A stretch of 64,000 nucleotides of DNA, taken from positions 295,836-359,835 of the forward strand of contig JALHMJ010000002.1 of assembly GCA_022844105.1 (NCBI GenBank), read 5' to 3'. Shown here in pieces: positions 34,433-44,136 of this stretch (the stretch's first letter is position 1; every line of letters starts with the position of its first letter). The position numbers were made by a program, and so were the translations under genes. The stretch comes from Hyphomicrobium sp. Lineage in GTDB: Bacteria; Pseudomonadota; Alphaproteobacteria; Rhizobiales; Hyphomicrobiaceae. The notes beneath the pieces are model-generated. The model made no database searches. It saw only the letters and a list, made by a program, of their open reading frames with translations, and was not told the origin of the DNA.

Positions 34433-35580
34433 CTCGCAGCCTGACCGCCCACCATCGTATCACCGCGGATCGGCCGCACACGATCACCGGTGCCAAGGCC
34501 GTGAACGGGCGGCGTGATGATGAAATCGCCTGCTTGAAGATCGCCCCGCACCTCGACGCGGTCCGTGCCGCGGATGCCCGCGACAATCGCAACCTCGGTG
34601 ACCTTGCCGCCGGCCACTTTGAGCACGTGCCCGTCAACGATGGCTTCCGCCGGCACGATGAGCACGTTTTTGGCTTCCGATACGACGATGTTGGCCTCGA
34701 CGCTCATGCCGACCTTGAGCGGTGTATCGTCGGGCAGCGAAAGATGGACGCGGAACGTCTTCGTCTCCGGATCACCTTTCGGCGTTATGCGCTCCACGGT
34801 TGCCGGAAGGGGCGCGCTTGACCCTTCGTGGCGCAGCAGAACACTCTGCCCAGCAGCCACTTTTAGAATATCGTCTTCGTTCACCTCGGCGATGATCTTC
34901 AAGGGTTTTGCCTCGCCGATCCACAGCAGCGTATCGGCCTCGCCGATCCCCGCGATTTCGCCGATTTCACCGGTCCGGCGCATGACGATGCCGTCAAGCG
35001 GTGACTTCAGGGCGAGATCGGAGATCCGGTCTTTCTGCATGGCCACCCGCGCTTCCTGCTGGCGCACCTCCGTCAGCTTGTCGTCAAGTGCGACGCGCGT
35101 CCCCGTGTTGCGTTTGACCAACCCATCGAAGCGCGCCGCCTCCTCATTCAGCCGCTGCAATCGCGATTGCAGTTCCTGCAGCACAGCCTGCTCTTCATCG
35201 TCATCGAGACGGACGACGACATCGCCCTTTTGAACAGCCTCGCCTTCGCATTTGCAGATATCCACAATGCGCTTGCGTGAGAGCGCCGTGACTTTTGCCC
35301 AGTTCACCGGTTCAACGATACCCGTCGCATAGACAATCTGCGCCGCATTACCGATGGTGACCGGCACCACCTTGACTTCCGGTCCCCGGTCGAACCACCA
35401 CCAGCCTACGATCAGGCAGAATCCCAGCGCCATGAGAGCCAGAAGCCGGCGCTCGCCGTGCGGCAGGCGCGGGCCATCGTCTGCGCCATCGTCGTCGCGA
35501 TCGCGGCTGAACCAGCCGCGCAAACCCTCGGGCCAACCGTCGAAGGCTGTCGTCCAGGATTTGGCTAACGTCCCACGCAT
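34429..35580 (-). CDS. HlyD/MacA-type periplasmic adaptor protein
   Basis: A 383-residue membrane fusion protein. A short cytoplasmic part and one membrane segment (LLALMALGFCLIVGWWWF) precede the barrel-sandwich/lipoyl region (GEAVQKGDVVVRLDDDEEQA), an alpha-hairpin coiled coil (LQSRLQRLNEEAARF...) and a beta-barrel domain (PLKIIAEVNEDDILKVAAGQ). It joins the permease to an outer-membrane channel. The ATG at 35580 has AGGAG seven bases upstream; the upstream frame is not supported. An acidic patch (DRDDDGADDG) before the membrane segment is unusual. No TolC-like gene is present here. Confidence 0.88.
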   Translation of the reverse strand: MRGTLAKSWTTAFDGWPEGLRGWFSRDRDDDGADDGPRLPHGERRLLALMALGFCLIVGWWWFDRGPEVKVVPVTIGNAAQIVYATGIVEPVNWAKVTALSRKRIVDICKCEGEAVQKGDVVVRLDDDEEQAVLQELQSRLQRLNEEAARFDGLVKRNTGTRVALDDKLTEVRQQEARVAMQKDRISDLALKSPLDGIVMRRTGEIGEIAGIGEADTLLWIGEAKPLKIIAEVNEDDILKVAAGQSVLLRHEGSSAPLPATVERITPKGDPETKTFRVHLSLPDDTPLKVGMSVEANIVVSEAKNVLIVPAEAIVDGHVLKVAGGKVTEVAIVAGIRGTDRVEVRGDLQAGDFIITPPVHGLGTGDRVRPIRGDTMVGGQAAR

Positions 35581-35780
35581 TGGCTGCTCCTCGACACGTC
35601 TTTGGCTGGCAGTTGAGCCGACCGGGACGGAATGGCCACAAAACGGTATACCCGCAGCCACGGGCAGGACCGAATAGGCGATAGTAAAGCGCTGCTCTCT
35701 GACTTGGATCAAGCGGTTCGCGTATCGGCGTGCCTGCCCAAGGCCTTGACCGCCAGGAACAACCGTTGCACTTCACGCTG

Positions 35781-37052
35781 ATGAACGTTCTCCTCATCGG
35801 TTCAGGCGGCCGCGAGCACGCCCTCGCCTGGAAACTCGCCCAAAGCCCTCTGCTCACTGCGCTTTACTGTGCACCCGGCAATCCCGGCATTGCAGAGGTG
35901 GCGACGTGCGTCGCCGTCGATGCCGCCGACCACGCGGCCATAATTGCATTCTGCCGCACCCGAGACGTTGCGTTCGTTGTCGTTGGCCCGGAAGTTCCCC
36001 TCGTCGCCGGCCTGACGGACGCTCTTGGCGCTGCCGGGATCAAGCATTTCGGGCCTTCGCGTGCCGCAGCGGCTCTAGAGGGATCGAAAGGCTACACCAA
36101 AGACCTTTGCCGCGAGCATGGCATTCCCACCGCCGCCTATGGACGCTTTACTGACGCAACGTCTGCGAAGGCTTATCTGGCGACACAGCGTTTTCCGATC
36201 GTCGTCAAGGCGGATGGCCTTGCCGCCGGCAAGGGCGTCGTCATCGCTGCCAACAGAGCGGAGGCCGAAGCGGCCATCGATGTCTGCTTAGGCGGCGCCT
36301 TTGGGTCGGCCGGCGCGGAAGTCGTCGTGGAGGACTTCCTCGAAGGCGAGGAGGCAAGTTTCTTTGCGCTCTGCGACGGGCGCAACGTCCTTGCCATGGC
36401 TTCGGCACAAGATCACAAGCGCGTCGGCGAGGCTGACACCGGACCCAATACCGGCGGCATGGGCGCCTATTCGCCGGCCCCGGTCATGACCCCCGACATG
36501 GTCGACCGCACCATGGACGACATCATACGCCCGACGGTTGCCGCCATGGCCGCGCGCGGCACGCCGTTTCGCGGCGTACTGTTTGCCGGTTTGATGATCA
36601 CCGCAGAGGGACCAAAGCTCATCGAATACAACGTCCGCTTTGGCGACCCGGAAACGCAAGTGCTCATGCTGCGCCTGAACTCCGACCTGCTCGCCGCCAT
36701 GCTGGCAACCGCCGACGGCGACCTGCTTGATTACAAGTTGGACTGGTCGGATGACGCAGCCCTTACCGTTGTTTATGCAGCGGAGGGATATCCAGGTACG
36801 CCAATGAAAGGTACCGAGATCCGCGGTCTGGACGCCGCCCGATCGGTGGAAGGCGTAGAAATTTTCCATGCCGGTACGAAGCGCGTCAACGACCGCATCA
36901 TTGCCGATGGTGGCCGCGTGCTGTCCGTCACCGCCCGCGGCCGTGATGTGGCTGAAGCCCAGTCCCGAGCCTATAAAGCGCTGGACCGCATCGATTGGTC
37001 CGGCGGCTTTTGCCGTCGCGATATCGGTTGGCGCGCCATCGGTCGTGGCTGA
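35781..37052 (+). CDS. purD: Phosphoribosylamine-glycine ligase
   Basis: The 423-residue ATP-grasp enzyme joins phosphoribosylamine and glycine in purine synthesis. The N-terminus [20 protein letters not shown] is the family start, [11 protein letters not shown] the ATP loop, and [12 protein letters not shown] plus [12 protein letters not shown] the catalytic and Mg-binding parts. The ATG at 35781 is chosen over one 17 codons upstream because it gives that exact start. It is divergent from the HlyD operon and ends shortly before the convergent copper-storage gene. Confidence 0.95.
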   Translation: MNVLLIGSGGREHALAWKLAQSPLLTALYCAPGNPGIAEVATCVAVDAADHAAIIAFCRTRDVAFVVVGPEVPLVAGLTDALGAAGIKHFGPSRAAAALEGSKGYTKDLCREHGIPTAAYGRFTDATSAKAYLATQRFPIVVKADGLAAGKGVVIAANRAEAEAAIDVCLGGAFGSAGAEVVVEDFLEGEEASFFALCDGRNVLAMASAQDHKRVGEADTGPNTGGMGAYSPAPVMTPDMVDRTMDDIIRPTVAAMAARGTPFRGVLFAGLMITAEGPKLIEYNVRFGDPETQVLMLRLNSDLLAAMLATADGDLLDYKLDWSDDAALTVVYAAEGYPGTPMKGTEIRGLDAARSVEGVEIFHAGTKRVNDRIIADGGRVLSVTARGRDVAEAQSRAYKALDRIDWSGGFCRRDIGWRAIGRG

Positions 37053-37058
37053 CGGCGA

Positions 37059-37580
37059 TCAGCTGTCGATCAGCGCCTTGCACTCCTTGATGCAGGCCGT
37101 GCAGCTGTCCATGCAGGCCTTACAGACGGCATGCTTCTCCGCATGCTTTTTGCACTCCGCTTCGCAGTCGGAACACACATCCTTGCACACGGCAGCAAGT
37201 TCTTTCAGGCGGGGCGCGTCCAGCGCCGCCAAACGCAACAGCGCCGCACACATCGGCATCATGATCGAAACCGACTTCATGCAGTCGACGAGAGACGTGT
37301 CGCCGGCCTTCATCATCTCCAGGCAGTGCGCCACACAGACTTCGCCCTTGGCGATGCACGCGCTCGCCGTATCGATGACGGCCTTATGCTTGGCGCCCAT
37401 CGCCGAATGATCCATCCCCGAATGGTCCATTTTTGAATGGTCCATCGCGCCGTGATCCATTCCTTCATGTCCGTCGGCGGCAAGCGCGGCTCCTGCACCC
37501 AAAGTTACGGCGGCGGCGGCGAACCCGAGTGCCGCGCGGCGAGACAGCGGGGCGATTGTCAGATCCTGTTCAGTCTGCAT
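37059..37580 (-). CDS. Csp1-like Tat-exported copper storage protein
   Basis: A 173-residue protein. A twin-arginine signal (SRRAALGF followed by a hydrophobic stretch) is followed by a Met/His-rich linker with repeats of MDHSxMDHS type, then four helices rich in Cys. About 14 Cys line the bundle, many as CxxxC pairs (VCKDVCSDCEAEC, VCKACMDSCTACIKEC), as in the cytosolic/periplasmic copper-storage proteins of methanotrophs. It is expected to bind many Cu(I) ions. It begins inside the 3' end of thiE, with which it overlaps by 11 bases. A copper-linked role is an inference from family. Confidence 0.9.
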   Translation of the reverse strand: MQTEQDLTIAPLSRRAALGFAAAAVTLGAGAALAADGHEGMDHGAMDHSKMDHSGMDHSAMGAKHKAVIDTASACIAKGEVCVAHCLEMMKAGDTSLVDCMKSVSIMMPMCAALLRLAALDAPRLKELAAVCKDVCSDCEAECKKHAEKHAVCKACMDSCTACIKECKALIDS

Positions 37581-38238
37581 GAGTGTTCTCCTGGTCAGAG
37601 TTATCTGTAGATTTGAAGGCCTGACGTTGCGCCCAATCGAGCCACAGCGCGACCCGCGCTTCCGGATGCGGTGACGTCATGAAATCGGTGATCACAGCTA
37701 GGCTGTCGGCGCCAGCCGCGATCACACCCCCCGCCCGGTCGGGCGTAAGACCGCCGATAGCAACCAGCGGCAGCGAGCCGATGCGCCGCTTCCATTCCCC
37801 GATCCGCTCCAGCCCCTGCGGCGCCCAAGCCATGACCTTAAGCTTCGTCTCGTAGATCGGCCCTAATGCCACGTAGTACGGGTCTGCGGCAAGTGCGGTT
37901 TCCAATTCATCATCGGTGTGGGTCGAAATTCCAAGCCGCAACCCCGCCCGCCTGATCGCAGCAAGATCAGCCGCGGCAAGATCCTCCTGCCCCAAATGCA
38001 CGAAATCAGCGCCGGCATCGATCGCCGTTTGCCAGTAATCGTTGACGATGAGATCGCAATCATGCGCGCGGCAGACCGCAAGTCCTTCATCGATTTGTGC
38101 GCGCACCTCATCCTCCGACGCGGCCTTGATCCTCAGCTGCACCGTCGCGACCCCAAGCGGCACGATTCGCTTCAGCCAGGCCACATCCGGCACAATAGGA
38201 TAAAAGCGAGACGGCGGGCGAACGGGGCGCGCGGTCAT
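37570..38238 (-). CDS. thiE: Thiamine phosphate synthase
   Basis: The 222-residue TIM-barrel enzyme couples the pyrimidine and thiazole halves of thiamine. VQLRIK near residue 35, [23 protein letters not shown] near 65-85, [10 protein letters not shown], and GPIYETK are family hallmarks; [21 protein letters not shown] binds phosphate. It overlaps the thiG stop by four bases (ATGA), so the two are coupled. Its 3' end overlaps the copper-storage gene. An atypical C-terminal stretch follows the phosphate loop but length is near normal. Confidence 0.92.
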   Translation of the reverse strand: MTARPVRPPSRFYPIVPDVAWLKRIVPLGVATVQLRIKAASEDEVRAQIDEGLAVCRAHDCDLIVNDYWQTAIDAGADFVHLGQEDLAAADLAAIRRAGLRLGISTHTDDELETALAADPYYVALGPIYETKLKVMAWAPQGLERIGEWKRRIGSLPLVAIGGLTPDRAGGVIAAGADSLAVITDFMTSPHPEARVALWLDWAQRQAFKSTDNSDQENTHAD

Positions 38239-39071
38239 GGCTGTCGCGCAAGATCGAAGAACGGCGTTCCGGCGACCGGCGTCGACGGGCTTGCCATATC
38301 GCGTTGCTCCATGAGACCCGACACGAAGGCGGCGCGACCGGCCTCGATCGCTTTGGCAAAGGCTTCGGCCATTGAGACCGGATCGCCAGCCTTCGCGACG
38401 GCGGTGTTCAGCAGACAGGCGTCGAAGCCCATCTCCATCGCCTGCGCGGCATGGCTCGGCGCACCGATACCGGCATCGATGACCAGCGGGATCTCAGGAA
38501 AATAAGCCCGCATTGTTCGCAGCGCATAAGGGTTGGCAAGTCCGCGTCCAGTGCCGATCGGCGCGCCCCACGGCATCAGAACTCGGCAACCGGCGCCAAC
38601 CAGTCGCTCTGCGGCGCCCAAATCCTCTGTCGTGTAAGGGAACACGTCGAAGCCATCTTTGGCCAGCGCTTCGGCCGCTTCCACGAGACCGAAAAGGTCA
38701 GGCTGCAGCGTGTCGTCATTGGCGATCACTTCGAGTTTGATCCACGCCGTATCGAACAGTTCGCGCGCCATCTGCGCTGTCGTTATCGCCTCGCGCGCCG
38801 TGCGGCACCCGGCCGTATTGGGCAGCACGGCCACAGGCAGCGCGCGGATGAGATCGAGGAAGCGTTCCCCCGTCCGGCCGCGCGCCTGTTCCCGGCGCAG
38901 CGACACGGTCACGATCCCCGCTCCCGACGCTCGGACGGCATCGGCCATGATCTGCGGCGAGGGATAGAGCGCCGTTCCCAGCAACAGCCGCGACCCGATC
39001 TCCGTGCCATAGACGGTGAAGGGTCCGGTGCCGGGTTTATGCCCAAGAAGGTGCGGTTCGCGCGGGTTCAT
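38235..39071 (-). CDS. thiG: Thiazole synthase
   Basis: The 278-residue enzyme forms the thiazole phosphate of thiamine using ThiS thiocarboxylate. It shows [16 protein letters not shown] (family N-term), VTVSLRRE, the KLEVI motif with the active-site Lys, [15 protein letters not shown] and the phosphate-binding [18 protein letters not shown]. It has about 18 residues before the first strand, slightly longer than usual. thiS and thiO are not adjacent, and I found no TPP riboswitch sequence in the 110 bases upstream. It leads a thiG-thiE operon. Confidence 0.94.
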   Translation of the reverse strand: MNPREPHLLGHKPGTGPFTVYGTEIGSRLLLGTALYPSPQIMADAVRASGAGIVTVSLRREQARGRTGERFLDLIRALPVAVLPNTAGCRTAREAITTAQMARELFDTAWIKLEVIANDDTLQPDLFGLVEAAEALAKDGFDVFPYTTEDLGAAERLVGAGCRVLMPWGAPIGTGRGLANPYALRTMRAYFPEIPLVIDAGIGAPSHAAQAMEMGFDACLLNTAVAKAGDPVSMAEAFAKAIEAGRAAFVSGLMEQRDMASPSTPVAGTPFFDLARQP

Positions 39072-39145
39072 ATGAGCTATTTAAGCTGTCCTGGCCGCTT
39101 TGGTAATAGAGCATTCAGCAAATACGCAGACGCCAGCGGGTCAAA

Positions 39146-39174
39146 GGGGTCAGACCCCGTCGGGGTCTGACCCC
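39146..39174. repeat. GGGGTCAGACCCC dispersed hairpin repeat, copy 1
   Basis: GGGGTCAGACCCC is followed after GTC by its inverse GGGGTCTGACCCC, allowing nested hairpins. Copies occur at 40799-40828, 45243-45276 and 52047-52100. Confidence 0.9.
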
Positions 39175-39184
39175 ATCAATCCCA

Positions 39185-39592
39185 TCAATCGGGCGGCCAG
39201 CGATAGATAAACGTCAGGAAGAACAGCGCGGCATAGATGGCAACGAAGGCAAGTGCGCCGAGGCAGGCGGCCGCCTCATATTGCGTCATCCCGAGCGGCG
39301 CGATCGTCGCGCTGCCGAACCCCGGGATTTCGGTCGCTGTTTTCCCGAGCTTCGACCATGCCCGTTCGGTCCCCAGTAGCAATTCATGTATCCCGACCGT
39401 CAGCGCACCCATGAACGCAAGCCCGAACGAGAACACTACAAAAGACAACGCCCGCAGGATGAATGGAGCCGTCTTGAGGAATAGCCACAGCCCGACGATG
39501 TAAGCTGAAACCATTGCAAACGAGACCGACACCACGGACACCACGATGTCGGTCAACTCATTGCGAACGGAGAGAATGTCGGTTTCGGTCAT
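39185..39592 (-). CDS. Hypothetical membrane protein, about four helices
   Basis: A 135-residue protein with hydrophobic segments near residues 13-33, 40-65 and 105-130 (VSVVSVSFAMVSAYIVGLWLF; LRALSFVVFSFGLAFMGALTVGI; ACLGALAFVAIYAALFFLTFIY). No family is recognised. It lies on the same strand 14 bases after the ion antiporter, so it may be in one operon, and it ends next to the repeat. An accessory role for the antiporter is conceivable but unproven. Confidence 0.65.
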   Translation of the reverse strand: MTETDILSVRNELTDIVVSVVSVSFAMVSAYIVGLWLFLKTAPFILRALSFVVFSFGLAFMGALTVGIHELLLGTERAWSKLGKTATEIPGFGSATIAPLGMTQYEAAACLGALAFVAIYAALFFLTFIYRWPPD

Positions 39593-39606
39593 GTTTTTCT
39601 AATCTG

Positions 39607-40701
39607 CTAAGGCACGGCGGCAAGGAAGATGAAGATGGCGAAAATCACAAGGTGCACGGCGCCCTGAAGAACTGTCGTGCGCCCGGTCGCCAGCGTCACC
39701 GATGCAATGAAGAGCGACAGCACCAGCAGTGCCATCTCTTCCGGGTCAAGGCCGAGCTCGAACGACTTGCCCGTCGAAATCGCGAAGATGGCAACGGCGG
39801 GGATGGTTAGCCCGATGGTGGCCATGGCGGAACCTAGCGCCAGATTGAGGCTCGTCTGGAGACGGTTCGCCGCAGCGGCGCGGACGGCGGCCACGCCTTC
39901 CGGCAGAAGAACGACCGCGGCGATGATGACGCCGACAAATGCCTTCGGCAACCCCGCGTCCGCAATGCCGGCTTCCAGAACCGGCGAGAGAGTCTTGGCC
40001 AGCAGCACCACGCCGACGAGTGACAGGATAAGCAAGCCGACACTGACTGCTGCCGTGCGATTGCTCGGCGTATCGTGGACCGGATAACTCTCGCTCGCGT
40101 CGGCAAGAAAATAATCGCGATGGCGGATCGTCTGCACGAAAAGGAAGACACCGTAGAGGATAACGCAAGCAGCAGACACGAACGCGAGCTGCGCGGTGTT
40201 GTATGTCTGTCCTGGGGTTGCCAGCGTATAGTTCGGTAAGACGAGCGTGATCGTGGCCAGTGTGCCCAGCACGCTCAGCGCGGTACTCGCGGCTGCGGTC
40301 TGGAAGCTTTGCTCAAAATGGCGAACGCCCCCGACGACGAGGCATACGCCGATGATCCCGTTCAAGACGATCATGACCGTCGCGAACACCGTATCACGCG
40401 CGAGATATTCGCTACCGGCCGTCGCACCTACGAGAATCGACACGATCAGCGCCACCTCGATGACGGTCACGGCGATGGCCAGCACGATGGAGCCGAACGG
40501 CTCACCGACCCTGAGCGCGATGACCTCCGCGTGGTGGACCGCCGCGAACACCGCGCCACCAAGCAACACCGACGCAAGCCCGAGAACGAAGCCACTTTCC
40601 GCCGGAAGCACATGGACCACCTTCAAGACCAGCACAACCGCAGCGGCCACCGGAACCAGCCATGCCCAGAGCGGCAGCTCATCGACGTTGTGATCGTCCA
40701 T
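39607..40701 (-). CDS. CaCA-family cation/proton antiporter (ChaA-like)
   Basis: A 364-residue protein with about 11 membrane segments. Two related acidic motifs are present: HHAEVIALRVGEPFGSIVLAIAVTVIEVALI in the N-half and IIAAVVLLPEGVAAVRAA in the C-half, typical of the CaCA superfamily and especially the ChaA/Ca2+:H+ group. It should exchange Ca2+, Na+ or K+ for protons across the inner membrane; the ion cannot be fixed. Length fits ChaA. A small membrane protein lies directly downstream. Confidence 0.85.
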   Translation of the reverse strand: MDDHNVDELPLWAWLVPVAAAVVLVLKVVHVLPAESGFVLGLASVLLGGAVFAAVHHAEVIALRVGEPFGSIVLAIAVTVIEVALIVSILVGATAGSEYLARDTVFATVMIVLNGIIGVCLVVGGVRHFEQSFQTAAASTALSVLGTLATITLVLPNYTLATPGQTYNTAQLAFVSAACVILYGVFLFVQTIRHRDYFLADASESYPVHDTPSNRTAAVSVGLLILSLVGVVLLAKTLSPVLEAGIADAGLPKAFVGVIIAAVVLLPEGVAAVRAAAANRLQTSLNLALGSAMATIGLTIPAVAIFAISTGKSFELGLDPEEMALLVLSLFIASVTLATGRTTVLQGAVHLVIFAIFIFLAAVP

Positions 40702-40798
40702 CTATCCCCCAAAACACGTCAGCTCGGACGTTGCCTCCATCCTCCGCATAGCTTCCGCATTCAGATCGCAACGTCAAACAAAAGCAGTGCATGGAACA

Positions 40799-40828
40799 GG
40801 GGTCAGACCCCGAACGGGGTCTGACCCC
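40799..40828. repeat. GGGGTCAGACCCC dispersed hairpin repeat, copy 2
   Basis: GGGGTCAGACCCCGAACGGGGTCTGACCCC-type element; the two arms form a 13-base inverted pair with a four-base spacer. Confidence 0.9.
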
Positions 40829-40838
40829 TTTGAAGCCC

Positions 40839-40954
40839 GACCAGCGCGTGAGGCCAAAACTGCCTAGCACGGTGCCGACCGGCGTCGGCGCAAGCCGCCC
40901 CGGCCGGAGCGCGACCAGCGCGTGAGGCCAAATGAGACCAGCGCGTGAGGCCAA
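40839..40954. repeat. Triplicate GACCAGCGCGTGAGGCCAA repeat
   Basis: The 19-base unit occurs at 40839-40857, 40913-40931 and 40936-40954, the last abutting the stop of the diheme cytochrome gene. The latter two are nearly in tandem. It is close to the GGGGTCAGACCCC element. Confidence 0.85.
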
Positions 40955-41584
40955 CTAAGCTCCTGGACAAACGGCTCCGGAATCGGCCCATGCGTTGATC
41001 AACTCGCCGAACTCACGCTGCGTGCCGGGCACGGGAGTCCGACCACCCCCCGGCGCCCATCCCCAACCGACGAGCGTATCTTCCGCCATATGCGTCACGA
41101 TTTCGGCCAGCGATTTGCCGCCATTGCGTTTGGGGTCCTTGATCTGTTCGCAGATCTCGCCGAGCGACTTGCCTTCCCAGGCCATCTCGATGGGAGCCAA
41201 GTGCCAAAGCGGATGGCCCGGCACACGGCCGGGCTCAAAATTCTTCTCGCGATGGCATGTAAAGCAACGCATGGCGGTCGAGCCGAGATTGTCCTCGCCG
41301 CGAACCACCAATTGCACGTGGAGATGCATGTCGTCGCCCTGCAGCGGGCGATTGCCGGCCGGATGGCAATTGACGCAGCGGGGATGCTGGATCACGAGCC
41401 CCGCTTCCTTAAACAACGCCACCGACCTTTGCGAAGCGTCCTTTATGGAGCCAAATGCCGCCACCGGTTTCAATCCACCGACGTCAGCCGGCGCTCCGGC
41501 CGAAGTCGATGGTGGATTGAGAACCAGCCCCAACAGCAGCGGACACGCCAGTGCAACAAGTAGAACTGCGAAACCACCGCGCAT
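40955..41584 (-). CDS. Exported diheme c-type cytochrome-like protein
   Basis: A 209-residue protein. An N-terminal hydrophobic segment ([16 protein letters not shown]) acts as signal or anchor. Two haem-binding motifs are seen, CVNCH near residue 70 and CFTCH near residue 108, with [13 protein letters not shown] and [17 protein letters not shown] further on. It resembles the small cytochrome-like proteins that have been annotated as isoquinoline 1-oxidoreductase subunits in this order, a name with little direct support. Probably a periplasmic electron carrier. No oxidoreductase partner gene is adjacent. Confidence 0.8.
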   Translation of the reverse strand: MRGGFAVLLVALACPLLLGLVLNPPSTSAGAPADVGGLKPVAAFGSIKDASQRSVALFKEAGLVIQHPRCVNCHPAGNRPLQGDDMHLHVQLVVRGEDNLGSTAMRCFTCHREKNFEPGRVPGHPLWHLAPIEMAWEGKSLGEICEQIKDPKRNGGKSLAEIVTHMAEDTLVGWGWAPGGGRTPVPGTQREFGELINAWADSGAVCPGA

Positions 41585-41750
41585 ACCCGATCTCCATCAA
41601 ACACGATGGCAACGCACGCGCTGAGTTAGAGTTCCGCCGCGTCATCCCCTCTCCCCGTTCTGCACGGGGAGAGGGTTAGGGTGAGGGGCAGCATCCGCAC
41701 AAACAAGCATCCCCTCGCCCCGTCCTCAACGGGGAAAGGAGAACTTGCGT
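41585..41750. repeat. Intergenic gap with CCCTCTCCCC hairpin repeat
   Basis: CCCCTCTCCCCG pairs with CGGGGAGAGGG at 41647-41676, followed by GGGTGAGGGGCAGCA-like sequence, the same element as at 6169-6210. A degenerate copy follows at 41710-41738. No gene lies here. Confidence 0.82.
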
Positions 41751-42965
41751 TCAAGTTTTCACTTTGAAGAGGTCTTCCTGGTCGGACTTTTTGAGTTCCT
41801 TCACGTGCCAGGGCAGGCCATGCTTGCCGATCTCGTCCATGAACGGCTTGGAGGGCAACTGCTCGACGTTGAACACGCCTTTACCCTTCCACGCGCCCTT
41901 GAACATCATGATCGCGCCGACGACGGGGGGAACGCCTGTCGTGTAGGAAACCGCTTGCGCGCCGGTCTCCTTGAACGCCTGCTCGTGGTGGCAGACGTTA
42001 TAGATCATGATGATTTTCTTCTTGCCGTTCTTCGTGCCGCGGAAAATGCAGCCGATCGACGTCTTGCCCGTGTAGCCCTTGCCGAGCGATGACGGCGGCG
42101 GCAGCAGCTCCTTCAGGAACTCCATGGGAATAACGGGATTGCCTTTGTACATCACCGGATCGATGCGCGTCATGCCGACCGACTGCAGCACATCGAGGTG
42201 CTTGATGTAGTTATCCGAGAACGTCATCCAGAAGCGAATCTGCTTCAGGCCCTTGATGTTCTTGACGAGGCTCTCTTCTTCCTCGTGATAGATGAGATAC
42301 GACTTGCGCGGGCCGACCTCCGGATAGTCGATCATGGTGGAGATCGATAGCGCATCGATCTCAATCCATTTACCGTCTTTCCAGTATTTGCCGCGCTGCG
42401 TCACCTCGCGCAGGTTGATCTCGGGATTGAAGTTGGTCGCAAAAGATTTGCCGTGGCTGCCGTCGTTGCAGTCGATGATGTCGATTGTCTCGATTTCGTC
42501 GAAGAGGTGCTCCTGCGCATAGGCGCAGTAAATGTTCGACTGACCGGGATCAAAACCACAGCCGAGCACGGCCATGATGCCGGCGTCCTTGTATTTCTTG
42601 TGATACGGCCACTGCCACTTGTAGGTGAACTTGGCTTCATCGCGCGGCTCATAGTTGGCCGTGTCCATATAGTGCACGCCAGCTTCCAGGCACGCATCCA
42701 TGATCGGCAAGTCCTGGTACGGCAGCGCCATGTTGATCACGAGGTCGGGCTTGACCTTCTTGAGCAGCTTCACCGTCTCTTTGACGTTGTCGGCGTCAAC
42801 CTGGGAAATCTCGATGGGCGTCTTGCAGCGCTTGGCTACAGCTTCGCAGCTCTCAAGCCGGCGCGAGGCCAGATGCACCGACTTGAACACGTCGCGATTC
42901 ATCGCGCACTTTTGCGCGGTGACGGACCCGGCGGCCCCCGCGCCAATGATGAGAACGCTGTCCAA
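41751..42965 (-). CDS. Carboxynorspermidine dehydrogenase (saccharopine dehydrogenase family)
   Basis: A 404-residue NADPH-linked enzyme. The dinucleotide-binding motif is VLIIGAGAAGSV at residues 4-15. NMALPYQDLPIMDACLEAGVHYMDTANYE and GCGFDPGQSNIYCAYAQEHLFDEIETIDIIDCNDG are close to the known carboxynorspermidine dehydrogenases. It condenses a diamine (putrescine or diaminopropane) with aspartate semialdehyde to carboxy(nor)spermidine, which NspC at 16582-17724 decarboxylates. The two genes are 24 kb apart and not an operon. Codon use is slightly more AT-leaning than neighbours. Length matches the family. Confidence 0.92.
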   Translation of the reverse strand: MDSVLIIGAGAAGSVTAQKCAMNRDVFKSVHLASRRLESCEAVAKRCKTPIEISQVDADNVKETVKLLKKVKPDLVINMALPYQDLPIMDACLEAGVHYMDTANYEPRDEAKFTYKWQWPYHKKYKDAGIMAVLGCGFDPGQSNIYCAYAQEHLFDEIETIDIIDCNDGSHGKSFATNFNPEINLREVTQRGKYWKDGKWIEIDALSISTMIDYPEVGPRKSYLIYHEEEESLVKNIKGLKQIRFWMTFSDNYIKHLDVLQSVGMTRIDPVMYKGNPVIPMEFLKELLPPPSSLGKGYTGKTSIGCIFRGTKNGKKKIIMIYNVCHHEQAFKETGAQAVSYTTGVPPVVGAIMMFKGAWKGKGVFNVEQLPSKPFMDEIGKHGLPWHVKELKKSDQEDLFKVKT

Positions 42966-43143
42966 GTTCTAAGCCCTCCACGGTGAAAACGACGGCCTGG
43001 CCCGGCCACTCGCGTCCAGCGGTATCATCGCCGGAGACCCGCGCAATTAGGGCACTTGATTGTCAAATACAATACGTTTGCCGAGTGCGCGCGCCGTCAT
43101 CAAGACGAGGCGGGACGGCGATGCGTGCCCGCCACCCCGGCGA

Positions 43144-43416
43144 TTAATCGGCGGTGCCGCGGATGCCGCGCGTCGTGTGCAATACCCACGCGCCGGCAAG
43201 TGCGGCGCTGACAAGGGCCCAGCCCACCAACCCCTGAACACCCCATAACCATACCGCAAGGATCAGCCCTGCAATGTACGTGAGCATCAAGGCCAGGGCT
43301 TTGTCCTGCTCGCGCCGGTCCTTCGTCGCTGCAGCGATCTGTTCAGGCGTCTTGATCTTATGGCCGGAAATGGGACCGGCTGTGGTGGTTTCGAAGGTTT
43401 TCTGGTCGTGGAGCAT
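43144..43416 (-). CDS. Small two-helix membrane protein, hypothetical
   Basis: A 90-residue protein with two helices in the C-terminal half (ALMLTYIAGLILAVWLWGVQGLVGWALVSAALAGAWVL) and a charged N-terminal half (HDQKTFETTTAGPISGHKIKTPEQI). It is typical of conserved small proteins of Hyphomicrobiales. The ATG at 43416 is preferred to a longer frame because the upstream part is Arg/Pro-rich and lacks a ribosome site. It is divergent from purE. Confidence 0.6.
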   Translation of the reverse strand: MLHDQKTFETTTAGPISGHKIKTPEQIAAATKDRREQDKALALMLTYIAGLILAVWLWGVQGLVGWALVSAALAGAWVLHTTRGIRGTAD

Positions 43417-43641
43417 CCGGCGACTTTTCCCAAGTGGACGGGTCCGAGGTGCCGGCCTGCCCTTATTTTTCCCTAGCGAGCGGTCTGCACTGCCCACCGA
43501 CCATCAAGTGAGGCGAAGTCTGATCTATCGCAACATGCGACCCATGCGACCCGTGGGCACGCCGCAAATCCCCTTAGTTCTTGTAAATCCGGCAGATATC
43601 CTCTAGACCCGCCGCTTTCTTGCGGGGAAATCACCTGTCCG

Positions 43642-44136
43642 ATGGCCAAAAGTACCCCACTCGTCGGCATTATCATGGGTAGCCAGTCTGACTGGTCGAC
43701 CATGAAAGCAGCCGCCAATGTCCTGTCCGACCTGGGCGTGCCACACGAGGCCAAGATCGTTTCCGCCCACCGGACACCGGACAGGCTCGCCGACTACGCC
43801 AAGTCGGCCCGCTCGCGGGGAATCAAGGTCATCATCGCGGGCGCTGGCGGGGCGGCCCACTTGCCCGGCATGACGGCCTCCATGACACCCCTGCCCGTCC
43901 TTGGCGTGCCGGTTCTCACCAAGGCACTGAGCGGCCTCGACAGCCTGTATTCGATCGTCCAGATGCCGGCCGGCATACCGGTCGGAACGTTGGCGATCGG
44001 GGAAGCCGGAGCGACCAACGCCGGGCTACTGGCGGCGCAGATCCTGGCGCTCAACGATGCCGCCCTCGCCGAACGCATTGACGACTATCGGGCCAAGCAA
44101 ACCGCGGCGATCGCCGAAACGCCGAAGGACGCGTGA
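43642..44136 (+). CDS. purE: N5-carboxyaminoimidazole ribonucleotide mutase
   Basis: The 164-residue enzyme converts N5-CAIR to CAIR in purine synthesis. [12 protein letters not shown] is the substrate phosphate loop, [10 protein letters not shown] the catalytic His, [11 protein letters not shown] and [17 protein letters not shown] are class I PurE hallmarks. It overlaps purK by four bases. Length is normal. The ATG at 43642 follows a GGGGAAA ribosome site. Confidence 0.96.
   Translation: MAKSTPLVGIIMGSQSDWSTMKAAANVLSDLGVPHEAKIVSAHRTPDRLADYAKSARSRGIKVIIAGAGGAAHLPGMTASMTPLPVLGVPVLTKALSGLDSLYSIVQMPAGIPVGTLAIGEAGATNAGLLAAQILALNDAALAERIDDYRAKQTAAIAETPKDA

Larger units (their letters stand above)
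40702..40954. other. Intergenic region with two repeat types
   Basis: A 253-base gap between the antiporter and the cytochrome gene. It holds a GGGGTCAGACCCC repeat (40799-40828) and three copies of GACCAGCGCGTGAGGCCAA, each annotated separately. Nothing else was recognised. Confidence 0.6.

Noticed and set aside
39072-39145. Possible TPP riboswitch before thiG
   Set aside because: The conserved CUGAGA and ACCUGAUC-type segments are absent from the leader.
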